Source: Anderseniella sp963700895 (GTDB taxonomy: Bacteria; Pseudomonadota; Alphaproteobacteria; Rhizobiales; Aestuariivirgaceae). From it: a stretch of 64,000 nt of DNA. The stretch spans positions 1 through 64,000 of the forward strand of contig CAVOZI010000012.1 in NCBI GenBank assembly GCA_963700895.1, read 5' to 3'. Positions 43,679 through 52,894 of this stretch are shown one piece after another; the stretch's first letter is position 1; the number at the start of each line of letters is the position of its first letter. Under the pieces are notes generated by a model, which was not told the origin of the DNA, made no database searches, and worked only from the letters and a program-made list of their open reading frames with translations. The translations under genes and the position numbers were made by a program.

Positions 43679-44275
43679 ATGGCCACGCCAAAGGGACGCA
43701 AGCCGCGCTCGCAGTCTGAACTCTCGCCCGATCTGGGCAAGACCATCCAACGGCTGCGCAAGGCCTACAACATGTCGCTGGGCGACTTGTCGGAACAATC
43801 CGGCGTGGCCAAGTCGATCATCTCGCAGATCGAGCGCAATGAAACCAACCCGACGCTGTCAACCGTCTACCGGCTGAGCCAGGCCCTCGACACCACCATC
43901 GACGAGGTGTTGAAAACCGGCAAGGCGGAAGCCTTCATCGAGCATCAGGCCAGGGCGGCGGTGCCGTTGCTGGAGAGTGAGGACGGGCTGTGCCGGCTGG
44001 CCATAGCCGGACCGCTCAACCTCGTTGATTTCGTGCAGTGGTATGATTTTCACGCCAAACCCGGCGGCCTTCTGGAGAGCGATCCGCACCCGCCAGGGAC
44101 GATCGAGCATCTTTACGTGGTGACGGGCGAACTTGAGGTGACGGTCGACGAGGAGACCCGCGTGGCGAAGACCGGAGAGGCGTTGCGCTATCATGCCGAC
44201 CGGCCGCACAAGGTGCGCAATGTGGGTGAGGGAACCGCACACTCCACCATGGTGCTGGTGCTGCGGCAACCCTGA
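43679..44275 (+). CDS. XRE-family transcriptional regulator with C-terminal cupin
   Basis: The 198-residue regulator has an N-terminal helix-turn-helix (LGKTIQRLRKAYNMSLGDLSEQSGVAKSIISQIERNETNP) and a C-terminal cupin sensor (GTIEHLYVVTGELEVTVDEE, RYHADRPHKVRNVGEGTAH). Such proteins usually sense small metabolites and repress adjacent genes. ATG 43679 is chosen because GCAGGGAA precedes it; ATG 43652 would add nine residues but has no ribosome site. Palindromes at 43550 and 41149 are its likely targets. Confidence 0.88.
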   Translation: MATPKGRKPRSQSELSPDLGKTIQRLRKAYNMSLGDLSEQSGVAKSIISQIERNETNPTLSTVYRLSQALDTTIDEVLKTGKAEAFIEHQARAAVPLLESEDGLCRLAIAGPLNLVDFVQWYDFHAKPGGLLESDPHPPGTIEHLYVVTGELEVTVDEETRVAKTGEALRYHADRPHKVRNVGEGTAHSTMVLVLRQP

Positions 44276-44341
44276 GCCGGCGCGCCTGCAAAGCGCAATT
44301 GCAGCCCCGCCGCCGTAGGGGACGAGCGGCAGGGCGCCGGC
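44276..44341. terminator. Long GC-rich hairpin between convergent genes
   Basis: Arms GCCGGCGC(g)CCTGC and GCAGGGCGCCGGC pair over 13 bp with one bulged G, starting right after the XRE-cupin stop and ending 30 bp before the next convergent gene's stop. There is no U-tract, so it is terminator-like, not canonical. Confidence 0.4.
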
Positions 44342-44371
44342 CCCGCAAGGGGGTTCTGCAGCAGCGGCAGG

Positions 44372-44629
44372 TCAGGAACAGTAGTTCTGAACGATTTCCA
44401 CCGTGGGCAGCTTGCGGGCCTGGTACTGGTCCATGCTGGCATGGGCCTCGAGCAGGCTTGAGCACAGCCGCGACTGCTCGGACATGACCGAAAACGAATT
44501 GATGCCCAGCACCACGAGAACGCCGACAAGCACGGCGCATATGCGGGCCAGCTTGTTGGCGACTTCCAGCCGTTCGTTGGCAAGCCTCTGCCACGGCGTG
44601 ATACTGGGGTGTTCTGCTACACGCAACAT
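44372..44629 (-). CDS. Small single-pass membrane protein, uncharacterised
   Basis: ATG 44629 with AGAGAG upstream encodes 85 residues (MLRVAEHPSITPWQRLANER). One hydrophobic helix (ICAVLVGVLVVLGINSF, about residues 30-46) separates a basic N-terminal amphipathic segment from a C-terminal region with two cysteines (RLCSSLLEAH... and VQNYCS at the end), which would be periplasmic. A GTG start seven codons earlier is possible. No family recognised; it is divergent from nagZ. Confidence 0.5.
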   Translation of the reverse strand: MLRVAEHPSITPWQRLANERLEVANKLARICAVLVGVLVVLGINSFSVMSEQSRLCSSLLEAHASMDQYQARKLPTVEIVQNYCS

Positions 44630-44903
44630 GATCTCAATCTCTCTGTTCACAATGTGCCCGGTGCAACGGGCAGGACCGGCTGGTGCAGAACCGGCTTGAC
44701 GATTTGTTTACTACGGCGAAGCAGCGGGCTGGACTTAAAACACTTGTTAACCTTGCGCGAAACTGAACGCGTGACTGTCAATTTTTGCTGAAATTGAGTT
44801 GTATTTGGATCGAGTTTTCCGGCGCTGCAATTGGCCGGGCGATGCAAATGATCTATGGCTCTTGCGTGGACTGAAGGGCGATTCGGCAGACGAGGCAGTT
44901 GGC

Positions 44904-45917
44904 ATGACGGGGGCATTCATTACCGGATGCGCGGGGCTTCAGCTCAGCACTGACGAGGTGGCGTTCCTCCGTGAGGCGCAACCGTGGGGACTCATCCTGT
45001 TTGCCCGCAACGTCGACACCCCGGATCAGATCAGGGCGCTGACCGGGCACTTCCGCGACATCGTTGGCCGCGCCGATGCGCCGGTGCTGATCGACCAGGA
45101 GGGCGGCAGGGTGCAGCGGATGCGCCCGCCCAACTGGCGCAAGTATCCGCCGGGCCGTGCCTATGCCGGTCTTTATGAGAACGATGCTGTGGCGGCCTTT
45201 CGCGCAACGCGGCTGGTGTACCGGCTGCTGGCTCAGGATCTTCACGACGTTGGCGTGAACGTGGATTGCGTGCCAGTGCTGGACGTGCCGCAACCGGGCT
45301 CGCACGACATCATTGGCGACCGGGCCTACGGCATGAGACCGGAACAGGTGGCGCTGCTGGGCCGCGCCGCATCGCAGGGGCTGATGGATGGCGGCGTGCT
45401 GCCCGTCATCAAGCACATTCCCGGCCATGGCCGCGCCTTTGCCGACAGCCACCTGGAGCTGCCGGTGGTGGATGCGCCGCGCGACGAGCTTGAGCGAGTG
45501 GACTTTGCGCCCTTCGCGGCGCTGTCCGACATTCCCATGGCGATGACGGCGCATGTTGTTTATTCGGCGCTCGATCCTGACAATTGCTGCACGCTGTCTG
45601 CAACGGTGATCGGCGATGTGATCCGCGGCCAGATCGGCTTTGACGGGCTGATCATGTCCGATGACCTGTCGATGAAGGCGCTGAAGGGTTCGTTCCGCGA
45701 GCGTGGCGAACGCGCCATTGCAGCCGGTTGCGATGTGCTGCTCCACTGCAATGGCAACATGCCGGAGATGGTAGAGGTGGCAGCGGCCGCCGGTACGCTG
45801 GCGGGCCAGGCGGAAAGGCGGGCCGCGCGCGCGCTGTCATTCCTGCGCGTCCCGGACGAATTCGACCTCGCCGCCGCTGAAATGGCGTTGGAAGACCTCA
45901 CTGGCCCGATGTCGTGA
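44904..45917 (+). CDS. nagZ: Beta-N-acetylhexosaminidase (GH3)
   Basis: Cytosolic glycosidase that removes GlcNAc from anhydromuropeptides in peptidoglycan recycling. It has 337 residues from ATG 44904 (MTGAFITGCAGLQLSTDEVA). NagZ motifs are visible: IDQEGGRVQRMRPP, VLPVIKHIPGHGRAFADSHLELP with the catalytic His-Asp dyad loop, and IGFDGLIMSDDLSMKAL with the nucleophile Asp. In many alphaproteobacteria it lies just upstream of scpA-scpB-tat, as here. Confidence 0.94.
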   Translation: MTGAFITGCAGLQLSTDEVAFLREAQPWGLILFARNVDTPDQIRALTGHFRDIVGRADAPVLIDQEGGRVQRMRPPNWRKYPPGRAYAGLYENDAVAAFRATRLVYRLLAQDLHDVGVNVDCVPVLDVPQPGSHDIIGDRAYGMRPEQVALLGRAASQGLMDGGVLPVIKHIPGHGRAFADSHLELPVVDAPRDELERVDFAPFAALSDIPMAMTAHVVYSALDPDNCCTLSATVIGDVIRGQIGFDGLIMSDDLSMKALKGSFRERGERAIAAGCDVLLHCNGNMPEMVEVAAAAGTLAGQAERRAARALSFLRVPDEFDLAAAEMALEDLTGPMS

Positions 45918-46037
45918 CGCGGCCTCACGCCCGCCACATCACTTGAGGATAACTCCACAAGGCGGCTGTCAGGCATGGCCAACGCAGCTATATGTGGTGT
46001 ACTTTCCACAAGTTGAGCGCCATATGTGGGCATCTGA

Positions 46038-46865
46038 ATGAGCGACATGAAGCAACAGCAAGCGCAGGACGACCTCTGGCCGGATGGCGAGGGGCCGGTG
46101 CGGCTGATGCCGGAGCCGGAGGATGAGGACCAGCCGCTGCTGGTCGATCTTGACGGGTTCGCCGGGCCGCTCGACTTGTTGCTGCAGCTGGCGCGCACCC
46201 AGAAGGTCGACATCACGCGCATTTCCATCCTGGCTCTGGCCGAGCAGTACCTCGTGTTCATCGAGGATGCGAGGCGGATGAAGCTGGAGCTGGCGGCGGA
46301 TTATCTGGTCATGGCCGCCTGGCTCGCCTACCTCAAGTCGCGGCTGCTGCTGCCCAAGGACGACAACAACGACGATGAGCCGCCGCCGGAAGAACTGGCC
46401 GCACGGCTGCAGTTCCGCCTGCAGCGGCTGCAGGCAATGCGCGATGCGGCCGCCAAGCTGATGTCCCGCAACCGACTGGGGCGAGACGTGTTCCAGCGCG
46501 GCTGGCCGGAACCGGTGGTTGTCGACAGGCAGCTTGAGTGGGGCGACACGCTGATTGATCTGTTGCAGGCCTATGCGCAGCGCCGCCAGCGCGCCGTCGC
46601 GCACCGCACCTACGAGATCAGGCGGCAGCCGGTGTGGACATTGAAGGAAGCGCGCATTGCGCTCGAACGCATGCTGGGGCAGATGGACGACTGGGGCCGG
46701 TTCGACACCTACCTGGTGCAATACCTGGTAGAGCCGGAAAAGCGCCGCTCGGTGATCGCGTCCGGGTTCACCGCATCGCTGGAGCTGGCGCGCGAGGGGG
46801 TTCTCGAAGTGCGTCAGGCAAAGCACTTCGAGCCGATCTACATGCGCCGGGCGCGGGCCGGCTGA
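46038..46865 (+). CDS. scpA: Segregation and condensation protein A
   Basis: Kleisin subunit of the bacterial SMC condensin. The 275-residue protein shows the N-terminal kleisin motif LVDLDGFAGPLDLLLQLART followed by DITRISILALAEQYL, then AADYLVMAAWLAYLKSRLLL, and a C-terminal winged-helix region. It is followed 55 bp later by scpB, and together with SMC the two organise and segregate chromosomes. Confidence 0.94.
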   Translation: MSDMKQQQAQDDLWPDGEGPVRLMPEPEDEDQPLLVDLDGFAGPLDLLLQLARTQKVDITRISILALAEQYLVFIEDARRMKLELAADYLVMAAWLAYLKSRLLLPKDDNNDDEPPPEELAARLQFRLQRLQAMRDAAAKLMSRNRLGRDVFQRGWPEPVVVDRQLEWGDTLIDLLQAYAQRRQRAVAHRTYEIRRQPVWTLKEARIALERMLGQMDDWGRFDTYLVQYLVEPEKRRSVIASGFTASLELAREGVLEVRQAKHFEPIYMRRARAG

Positions 46866-46920
46866 TGAGTTGGGGAACAGGACAGGCACGTTGCCTGTCC
46901 GTCTATGGGGCTGACGAGAC

Positions 46921-47805
46921 GTGGCGAAAGAAGCAGTGAAACCGCAAGACATGGAAGACGCAGCCGGGGCGCTGGACGAGACCGCCGTGGCTGGCGCGGC
47001 GCCTGAAGGCGAGGCTGCGCCGGCCGACGATTCCGACCTGCCGGATTACCTGATGCGCAAGGCCGATGCGCTGTCCGGACAGATGCCGGAAGTGCAGCAG
47101 CGCCGCATTGTCGAGGCCTTGCTGTTTGCCGCCTCCGGGCCGCTGGCCGAGAAGGACCTGGCGGTCGCGCTGCCGAAGGATGCCGACATCCCTGCGCTGC
47201 TGGCAGCGATCCAGGAAGACTACGCCATGCGCGGCGTGAACCTGGTGCGGGTGGCGGGCAAGTGGGCATTGCGCACCGCCGAAGACCTGTCGTTCCTGCT
47301 GCGCAAGGAAGCGACCGAGCAGAAGAAGCTGTCACGTGCCGGCCTTGAGGTCATGGCCATCATCGCCTACCACCAGCCTGTGACGCGCGCCGAGATCGAG
47401 GAAATTCGTGGCGTCGCCACGGCCAAGGGCACGCTCGACATGCTGATGGAAATCGGCTGGATCAGGATGCGCGGCCGCCGCCGCACGCCGGGCCGCCCGG
47501 TGACTTATGGCACCACCGATGCCTTCCTCGAGCAGTTCGGACTGGACAGCGTGCGCGACCTGCCGGGCATGGCGGAACTGAAGGGGGCGGGGCTGCTCTC
47601 CGGCAACCTGCCGCCGGACATGTTCATTCCCTCGCCCAAGGATGACGATGCGTTGGGGCCGGATGAAGACCCGCTGGACGGCGATGAGTTCGAGCCGGAG
47701 CTGGAAATGCACCTGCCCGACGAGGCCGATGACGACGCCGGCGACGATGAGCCGGAGGAAGCCCTCAACATGGACCTGCCCGAGGTGCTTGACGAGGACC
47801 GGTGA
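46921..47805 (+). CDS. scpB: Segregation and condensation protein B
   Basis: Winged-helix partner of ScpA and SMC. GTG 46921 opens a 294-residue protein. After an acidic leader, the conserved core begins QQRRIVEALLFAASGPLAEK and includes SRAGLEVMAIIAYHQPVTRA and EIEEIRGVATAKGTLDMLME. The C-terminal 70 residues are Asp/Glu-rich and low-complexity (EADDDAGDDEPEEA), an extension beyond the minimal ScpB. Translation could also begin at ATG 46951. Confidence 0.92.
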   Translation: MAKEAVKPQDMEDAAGALDETAVAGAAPEGEAAPADDSDLPDYLMRKADALSGQMPEVQQRRIVEALLFAASGPLAEKDLAVALPKDADIPALLAAIQEDYAMRGVNLVRVAGKWALRTAEDLSFLLRKEATEQKKLSRAGLEVMAIIAYHQPVTRAEIEEIRGVATAKGTLDMLMEIGWIRMRGRRRTPGRPVTYGTTDAFLEQFGLDSVRDLPGMAELKGAGLLSGNLPPDMFIPSPKDDDALGPDEDPLDGDEFEPELEMHLPDEADDDAGDDEPEEALNMDLPEVLDEDR

Positions 47806-47874
47806 GGGAGGACGTTCTGCAGGGCGGGAACCATTGGCAATGCCCGCACTTCTCGTGTAATCACCGCCTTCAAT

Positions 47875-48993
47875 ATGACTGACGTCCTTCACAGAACCTC
47901 ACGCGGCCGGTGGGGCCCGCGCGGCACCGCTGCTGCGGCGTTTGCCTCGTCGGTGACGTTTGACGACGTATCGCTGGCCTTCGGCGAGACGGAGGCCGTG
48001 CGCAATGTCTCGTTCGAGCTGAAGCAGGGTGAGATCATCTGCCTGCTGGGGCCTTCGGGCTGCGGCAAGTCCACGCTGATGCGGCTGGCGGCGGGTGTCG
48101 AGCGGCCGGACTCGGGCCGCATCCTGCTCGACAACGCGGAAGTGGCGTCGGACCGGACTTTCGTGCCGCCGGAGAAGCGGTCGGTCGGGCTGATGTTCCA
48201 GGATTACGCGCTGTTTCCGCACCTGACGGTGCTTGGCAACGTGACCTTCGGCCTGCAGGGCGTGGACCGCAAGAGCGCCGACAGTGCGGCGCATTCGGCG
48301 CTGCTGCGCGTCGGGCTTGATCACCTTGCACAGTCCTATCCGCATGAACTCTCAGGCGGCGAGCAACAGCGCGTGGCGCTGGCGCGGGCCATCGTGCCGC
48401 GCCCGGCGGTGCTGCTGATGGACGAGCCGTTCTCCGGCCTCGACCAGCGGCTGCGCGAACATGTTCGCCACGAGACCCTGGCGATCCTCAAGGAAACCCG
48501 GGCGAGCTCGATCCTCGTGACCCACGACCCGGAAGAGGCCATGGGCATGGCAGACCGCATTGTGCTGATGCGGGAGGGCAGGGTGGTGCAGATCGGCACG
48601 CCCGACGATCTCTACCGGCATCCGGCCGATCCGCAGGCGGCGCGCTTCTTCTCCGATGTGAACGAACTGCGCGTGCGCATTGTCGATGGCAAGGCGGAGA
48701 CGCCGCTCGGCAATTTCCCGGTGGCGGATGGCGAGGAGGGAGGTCCGGCACTGGTCATGCTGCGTCCGCAGGCGTTTGTGCGCACCTCGAACGGTTTTGA
48801 AGGCGCGCTGCCGGCCACGGTGGTGGATCAGCGCTATCTCGGAGACAAGGTGGAACTCTCGCTGCAGTTCGAGGGACTGAACGAAGTGGTGTTTGCTCGC
48901 GTGGCCACGACCGGTTGTCCGAACCTCGGTGATACGGCCTGGTTCCGCCTCGACCTCGACCACGTTTTGGTGTTTGACAATCCGGCTGATTGA
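47875..48993 (+). CDS. ABC transporter ATP-binding protein (FbpC/PotA-like), orphan
   Basis: ATPase of an importer, 372 residues. Motifs are Walker A LLGPSGCGKSTLMRL, Q-loop FQDYALFPHLTV, signature LSGGEQQRVALARA, Walker B VLLMDEPFSGLD, and H-loop LVTHDPEEA. A C-terminal TOBE-like domain (VMLRPQAFVRTS, VVDQRYLGDKVELSLQF) is typical of Fe(III) or sulfate/polyamine importers. No permease or binding-protein gene is adjacent, so its partners must be encoded elsewhere. It sits between scpB and tatA. Confidence 0.9.
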   Translation: MTDVLHRTSRGRWGPRGTAAAAFASSVTFDDVSLAFGETEAVRNVSFELKQGEIICLLGPSGCGKSTLMRLAAGVERPDSGRILLDNAEVASDRTFVPPEKRSVGLMFQDYALFPHLTVLGNVTFGLQGVDRKSADSAAHSALLRVGLDHLAQSYPHELSGGEQQRVALARAIVPRPAVLLMDEPFSGLDQRLREHVRHETLAILKETRASSILVTHDPEEAMGMADRIVLMREGRVVQIGTPDDLYRHPADPQAARFFSDVNELRVRIVDGKAETPLGNFPVADGEEGGPALVMLRPQAFVRTSNGFEGALPATVVDQRYLGDKVELSLQFEGLNEVVFARVATTGCPNLGDTAWFRLDLDHVLVFDNPAD

Positions 48994-49130
48994 CCCCACT
49001 TGAGCGGTGGATTAACCGGTGCAGCGAAAGCGCCCCGGGGCCGTGTTGCGGCGCTCATGGCTTTCTGCAATAGTGCGCCGACTTTTCTGACTGGCTCGGG
49101 TGGAGCCTTTCGTGTGTAGGGAGAATTTTC

Positions 49131-49364
49131 ATGTCTATCGGACCGTGGCAAATCATCATCATCGTGCTGCTGCTGGTCATCCTGTTTGGCCGCGGCAAGA
49201 TTTCCGAGCTGATGGGTGACGTTGCCAAGGGCATCAAGAGCTTCAAGAAGGGCATTGCCGAAGAAGGCGATGACGTCAAGGACAAGGTGGCTGAAACCGC
49301 CAAGACCATTGAACACGAAGCGGAAGAAGCCGTCGAGAAGGTGAAGGACAAGGCGAAGAGCTAA
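49131..49364 (+). CDS. tatA: Sec-independent translocase subunit TatA
   Basis: Pore-forming subunit of the twin-arginine export system. The 77-residue protein has one N-terminal membrane helix (IGPWQIIIIVLLLVILFGRG), the FGRGKISELMGDVAKGIKSF hinge and amphipathic helix, and a charged Glu/Lys tail (AETAKTIEHEAEEAVEKVKD). First of tatA-tatB-tatC. A TTAACC element lies about 120 bp upstream. Confidence 0.96.
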   Translation: MSIGPWQIIIIVLLLVILFGRGKISELMGDVAKGIKSFKKGIAEEGDDVKDKVAETAKTIEHEAEEAVEKVKDKAKS

Positions 49365-49447
49365 GTCCCTCGCACATGGCTCGCAACTGCGAGGACCGCA
49401 CGCGGCCCCGTTGGCGGCATTGCTAGCGTACTGGAACGCGACACCTC

Positions 49448-49816
49448 ATGTTCGACTTTGGCATCGGCAGCACGGAACTGATCGTTCTGGGTATCATCGC
49501 GCTGATCGTGATCGGTCCGCGCGACTTGCCGAAGCTATTGCGCACGCTCGGCCAGGTGATGACCAAGGTCAGGGGGCTCGCCCGTGAGTTTCAGGGCCAC
49601 ATCGAGGAAGCCGCGCGCGACACCGGCCTCGACGATCTGAAGAAGGACATCAACAAGGCCACCAGCGGCATGTCCGCCAAGAGCCTGCTGGACGACAAGC
49701 CGCGCACACCGGGCAAGGTGGACAAGCCGGCCGAAACGCCCAAGCCTTCCGGTGACAAGGCCGCAGACCCCAAGCCTGCCGCCGAGCCGGCCAAGTCCGG
49801 TGAAAACAAGGCATGA
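49448..49816 (+). CDS. tatB: Sec-independent translocase subunit TatB
   Basis: Twin-arginine receptor subunit with TatC. The 122-residue protein has the TatB start MFDFGIGSTELIVLGIIALI followed by VIGPRDLPKLLRTLGQ, an amphipathic helix, and a Pro/Lys/Ala-rich tail. An 83-bp gap from tatA contains a CCTCGCA-N13-TGCGAGG hairpin (49368-49394) that may set TatA above TatB. Its stop overlaps the tatC start by 4 bp. Confidence 0.95.
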   Translation: MFDFGIGSTELIVLGIIALIVIGPRDLPKLLRTLGQVMTKVRGLAREFQGHIEEAARDTGLDDLKKDINKATSGMSAKSLLDDKPRTPGKVDKPAETPKPSGDKAADPKPAAEPAKSGENKA

Positions 49817-50652
49817 GCAAGCGCACAGACACCGATGAGGCCGAAATCGAGGCCTCCAGCGCGCCGTTGATCGAACATCTTGCGGAACTTCGCTCGCGGC
49901 TGATCAAGGCGGTGATCGGCTTCGCCATTGCTTTCGTCGTATCATTCTATTTCGCCGACAAGATCTTCAACTTCCTGCTGCTGCCGTACCAGTGGGCAGT
50001 GGGCGAAAAGGCCGAAGACCTGCGGCTGATATTCACCGCCCCGCAGGAGTTCTTCTTCACCCAGCTGAAGATCGGCCTGTTCGGCGGGCTGTTTCTGGCG
50101 TTTCCGGTGATCGCCACGCAGATCTACATGTTCGTGGCGCCGGGCCTTTATCGCAATGAGCGTGCGGCCTTCAAGCCGTACCTCTATGCCACGCCGATCC
50201 TGTTCGTGTTGGGCGCGGCGCTGGTGTTCTTCATGATCATGCCGATCGCCATGCGGTTCTTCATTTCGTTCCAGCAGGCCGGGGCGGAAGGCCAGGCGGT
50301 GATCGAGCTTCTGCCCAAGGTGTCGGAGTATCTCGGCCTCACCATGACGCTGATCCTGGCGTTCGGCATCTGCTTCCAGCTGCCCGTCATCCTGACGCTG
50401 CTGGGGCGCATCGGCATCGTCACGTCTCAAGGCCTGCGCGAGAAGCGCAAATATGCCATCGTCGGCATCTTTGCCGCGGCTGCCGTGTTCACCCCGCCTG
50501 ATCCGTTCTCGCAGCTGGGCCTCGGCATTCCGCTGCTGCTGCTCTATGAAGCCTCGATCCTGACCGTGCGTATGGTTGAGAAGAAGCAGCAGGCCGAGCG
50601 CGATGCCGAAGACGAGGATGACGAGCCTGCCAGCGAAAGCGGCACGGCCTGA
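49813..50652 (+). CDS. tatC: Sec-independent translocase subunit TatC
   Basis: Six-helix core of the Tat receptor; binds twin-arginine signal peptides. The 279-residue protein shows the conserved SSAPLIEHLAELRSRLIKAV N-terminus, LIFTAPQEFFFTQLKIGLFG, and YLGLTMTLILAFGICFQLPV. The C-terminal tail after the last helix is long and acidic (AERDAEDEDDEPASESGTA). ATG 49813 overlaps the tatB stop (ATGA). One predicted Tat substrate in this window is the L,D-transpeptidase at 37988. Confidence 0.96.
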   Translation: MSKRTDTDEAEIEASSAPLIEHLAELRSRLIKAVIGFAIAFVVSFYFADKIFNFLLLPYQWAVGEKAEDLRLIFTAPQEFFFTQLKIGLFGGLFLAFPVIATQIYMFVAPGLYRNERAAFKPYLYATPILFVLGAALVFFMIMPIAMRFFISFQQAGAEGQAVIELLPKVSEYLGLTMTLILAFGICFQLPVILTLLGRIGIVTSQGLREKRKYAIVGIFAAAAVFTPPDPFSQLGLGIPLLLLYEASILTVRMVEKKQQAERDAEDEDDEPASESGTA

Positions 50653-50785
50653 CGGCAGCTTGCGCTCAATCAAGCGTAAGACTTGCCGCCCGCTTTACCT
50701 TGTCACGCGAGCCGCCTATACAGGCCACGGCTGTCCGGCGCCCGCCGGACGTTGATTCATCGATTTCTGCCGAGTGATTGCCCTA

Positions 50786-52063
50786 ATGTTCGATATCCGC
50801 TGGATTCGTGAAAACCCTGAAGCTTTCGATGCCGGCATGGCCCGGCGCGGGCTGGAGCCGCAAGCCGCCCGGCTGATCGCGCTGGACGAGGCGCGCCGCA
50901 CCCACGTGCAGAAGCTGCAGGACGCGCAAGCCCGCCGCAACGCAGCGTCGAAGGAAATCGGCGCGGCCATGGGAGCCGGGGAGAAGGACAAGGCTGACGC
51001 GCTCAAGGCCGAGGTGGGTGAGCTGAAAGGCTTCATCCAGTCGGGCGAGGAGGAAGAGCGCAAGCTGACCGAGGCGCTGACCGAAGCCTTGTCGACATTG
51101 CCGAACCTGCCGCTGGACGAGGTGCCGGACGGGGCGGGCGAGGAAGACAACAAGGAAGTGCGCAAGGTTGGCGAGCCGAAGCAGTATGGCTTCGAGCCGA
51201 AGCAGCACTTCGAGCTTGGCGAAGCGCTGGGCCTGATGGACTTCGAGGCGGCAGCAAGGATGTCCGGTGCGCGCTTCACGGTGCTGAAGGGCGGGCTGGC
51301 GAGGCTGGAACGTGCCATCGGCCAGTTCATGCTGGACCTGCAGACGGGTGAGCATGGATACACCGAGATCAATCCGCCGCTGCTGGTGCGCGATGAAGCG
51401 ATGTTCGGCACCGGCCAGTTGCCAAAGTTCGCCGACGACCTGTTCCGCACCATAGATGGCCGCTGGCTGATACCCACGGCGGAAGTATCGCTGACCAATC
51501 TGGTGCGCGAACAGATACTGGAGCCGTCGCAACTGCCGATGCGGGTGACGGCGCTGACGCCGTGTTTCCGGGCAGAAGCCGGTGCGGCGGGGCGCGACAC
51601 GCGCGGCATGATCCGCCAGCACCAGTTCCCCAAGGTGGAGCTTGTCTCGATCACGGCGCCGGATCAGTCCCGCGCCGAGCTTGACCGCATGACGGCTTGC
51701 GCCGAGGAAGTGCTGAAACGCCTCAAGCTGCCATACCGGGTGATTGCTCTGTGCACCGGCGACATGGGCTTTGGCGCGCGGCTTACCTTCGACATCGAGG
51801 TGTGGCTGCCCGGGCAGAACGCCTACCGCGAAATCTCGTCTTGTTCGGTCTGTGGCGACTTCCAGTCACGGCGGATGAATGCGCGCGTCCGCGATGAAAG
51901 CGGCAAGGGGACCCAGTACGTGCACACGCTGAACGGCTCCGGCCTGGCGGTGGGCCGCACGCTGATTGCCGTCATGGAGAACTACCAGCAGGCCGATGGC
52001 TCCATCGCCGTGCCGGACGTTCTGAAGCCATATATGGGCGGTATCGAGGTGATCAGCGCATGA
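50786..52063 (+). CDS. serS: Seryl-tRNA synthetase
   Basis: Class II aminoacyl-tRNA synthetase charging tRNA-Ser. It has 425 residues from ATG 50786 (MFDIRWIRENPEAFDAGMAR). Residues 25-105 form the tRNA-binding helical hairpin. Motif 2 is PCFRAEAGAAGRDTRGMIRQHQF and motif 3 is LNGSGLAVGRTLIAVMENYQ; REISSCSVCGDFQSRR is also typical. Its stop overlaps surE. The serS-surE-pcm order downstream of tatC is conserved in Hyphomicrobiales. Confidence 0.97.
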   Translation: MFDIRWIRENPEAFDAGMARRGLEPQAARLIALDEARRTHVQKLQDAQARRNAASKEIGAAMGAGEKDKADALKAEVGELKGFIQSGEEEERKLTEALTEALSTLPNLPLDEVPDGAGEEDNKEVRKVGEPKQYGFEPKQHFELGEALGLMDFEAAARMSGARFTVLKGGLARLERAIGQFMLDLQTGEHGYTEINPPLLVRDEAMFGTGQLPKFADDLFRTIDGRWLIPTAEVSLTNLVREQILEPSQLPMRVTALTPCFRAEAGAAGRDTRGMIRQHQFPKVELVSITAPDQSRAELDRMTACAEEVLKRLKLPYRVIALCTGDMGFGARLTFDIEVWLPGQNAYREISSCSVCGDFQSRRMNARVRDESGKGTQYVHTLNGSGLAVGRTLIAVMENYQQADGSIAVPDVLKPYMGGIEVISA

Positions 52064-52857
52064 CCGGCATGTTGCGACACCCTGACGGAAAGCCCTGGCG
52101 TATCCTGCTGGCCAATGACGACGGTATCAACGCGCCGGGCCTTGAGGTGCTGGAGGCCATTGCGGCGGAGCTGTCCGACGACGTCTGGGTGGTGGCGCCG
52201 GAGCGCGAGCAATCCGGGGCAGGGCGGTCCATATCGCTTTCCCACCCGCTGCGCATGCGCAAGCTGGGTCCGCGCAAGTATGCCGTCGAGGGGACGCCAG
52301 CCGACAGCGTGCTGATGGGTGTGCGCCATATCATGCCGGACGAGCCTGATCTGATACTGTCCGGCGTCAACCGGGGGCAGAACATTGCCGATGATGTCAC
52401 CTATTCCGGCACCATTGCCGCCGCCATGGAAGGCACCGCCCTTGGCATCAAGTCATTCGCGCTGAGCCAGACCTATGGCATCAACGGGTCCGACGTGCCA
52501 TGGGACACGGGCCGGGCGCACGGGGCAGACGTGGTGCGGCGGCTGGCCGATGTGAATATCGGGCCGGGTGTGTTGCTGAACATCAATTTTCCCGATTGCG
52601 CACCGGACGAGGTGAAGGGCACCGAGTTCACCCGTCAGGGCAAGCGCGACCAGAACCTGCTGATGCTGGACCAGCGCACCGATGCGCGCGGGCGCGACTA
52701 TTTCTGGATCGGGTTCAAGCGGCACCAGTCGAAGCCACCGGCAGGCACCGATCTGCACGCCGTCTACAACGGGATGATTTCGGTGACGCCGCTGCACACC
52801 AACCTGACACAGCTCGATACGCTGGTGCATCTGAACAGTCTCGGCGACGGCAGTTAG
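52060..52857 (+). CDS. surE: 5'/3'-nucleotidase SurE
   Basis: Metal-dependent phosphatase for nucleoside monophosphates, 265 residues. The diagnostic RILLANDDGINAPGLEVLEA supplies the metal-binding Asp pair. APEREQSGAGRSISLSHPLR follows, then SGVNRGQNIADDVTYSGTIA with a further metal ligand Asn. ATG 52060 overlaps the serS TGA as ATGA. Usually cotranscribed with pcm, which follows after 37 bp. Confidence 0.96.
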   Translation: MTGMLRHPDGKPWRILLANDDGINAPGLEVLEAIAAELSDDVWVVAPEREQSGAGRSISLSHPLRMRKLGPRKYAVEGTPADSVLMGVRHIMPDEPDLILSGVNRGQNIADDVTYSGTIAAAMEGTALGIKSFALSQTYGINGSDVPWDTGRAHGADVVRRLADVNIGPGVLLNINFPDCAPDEVKGTEFTRQGKRDQNLLMLDQRTDARGRDYFWIGFKRHQSKPPAGTDLHAVYNGMISVTPLHTNLTQLDTLVHLNSLGDGS

Positions 52858-52894
52858 GCAGAAACCAGCGGCGAGCGGGGCGCGGGGGCGGGCG

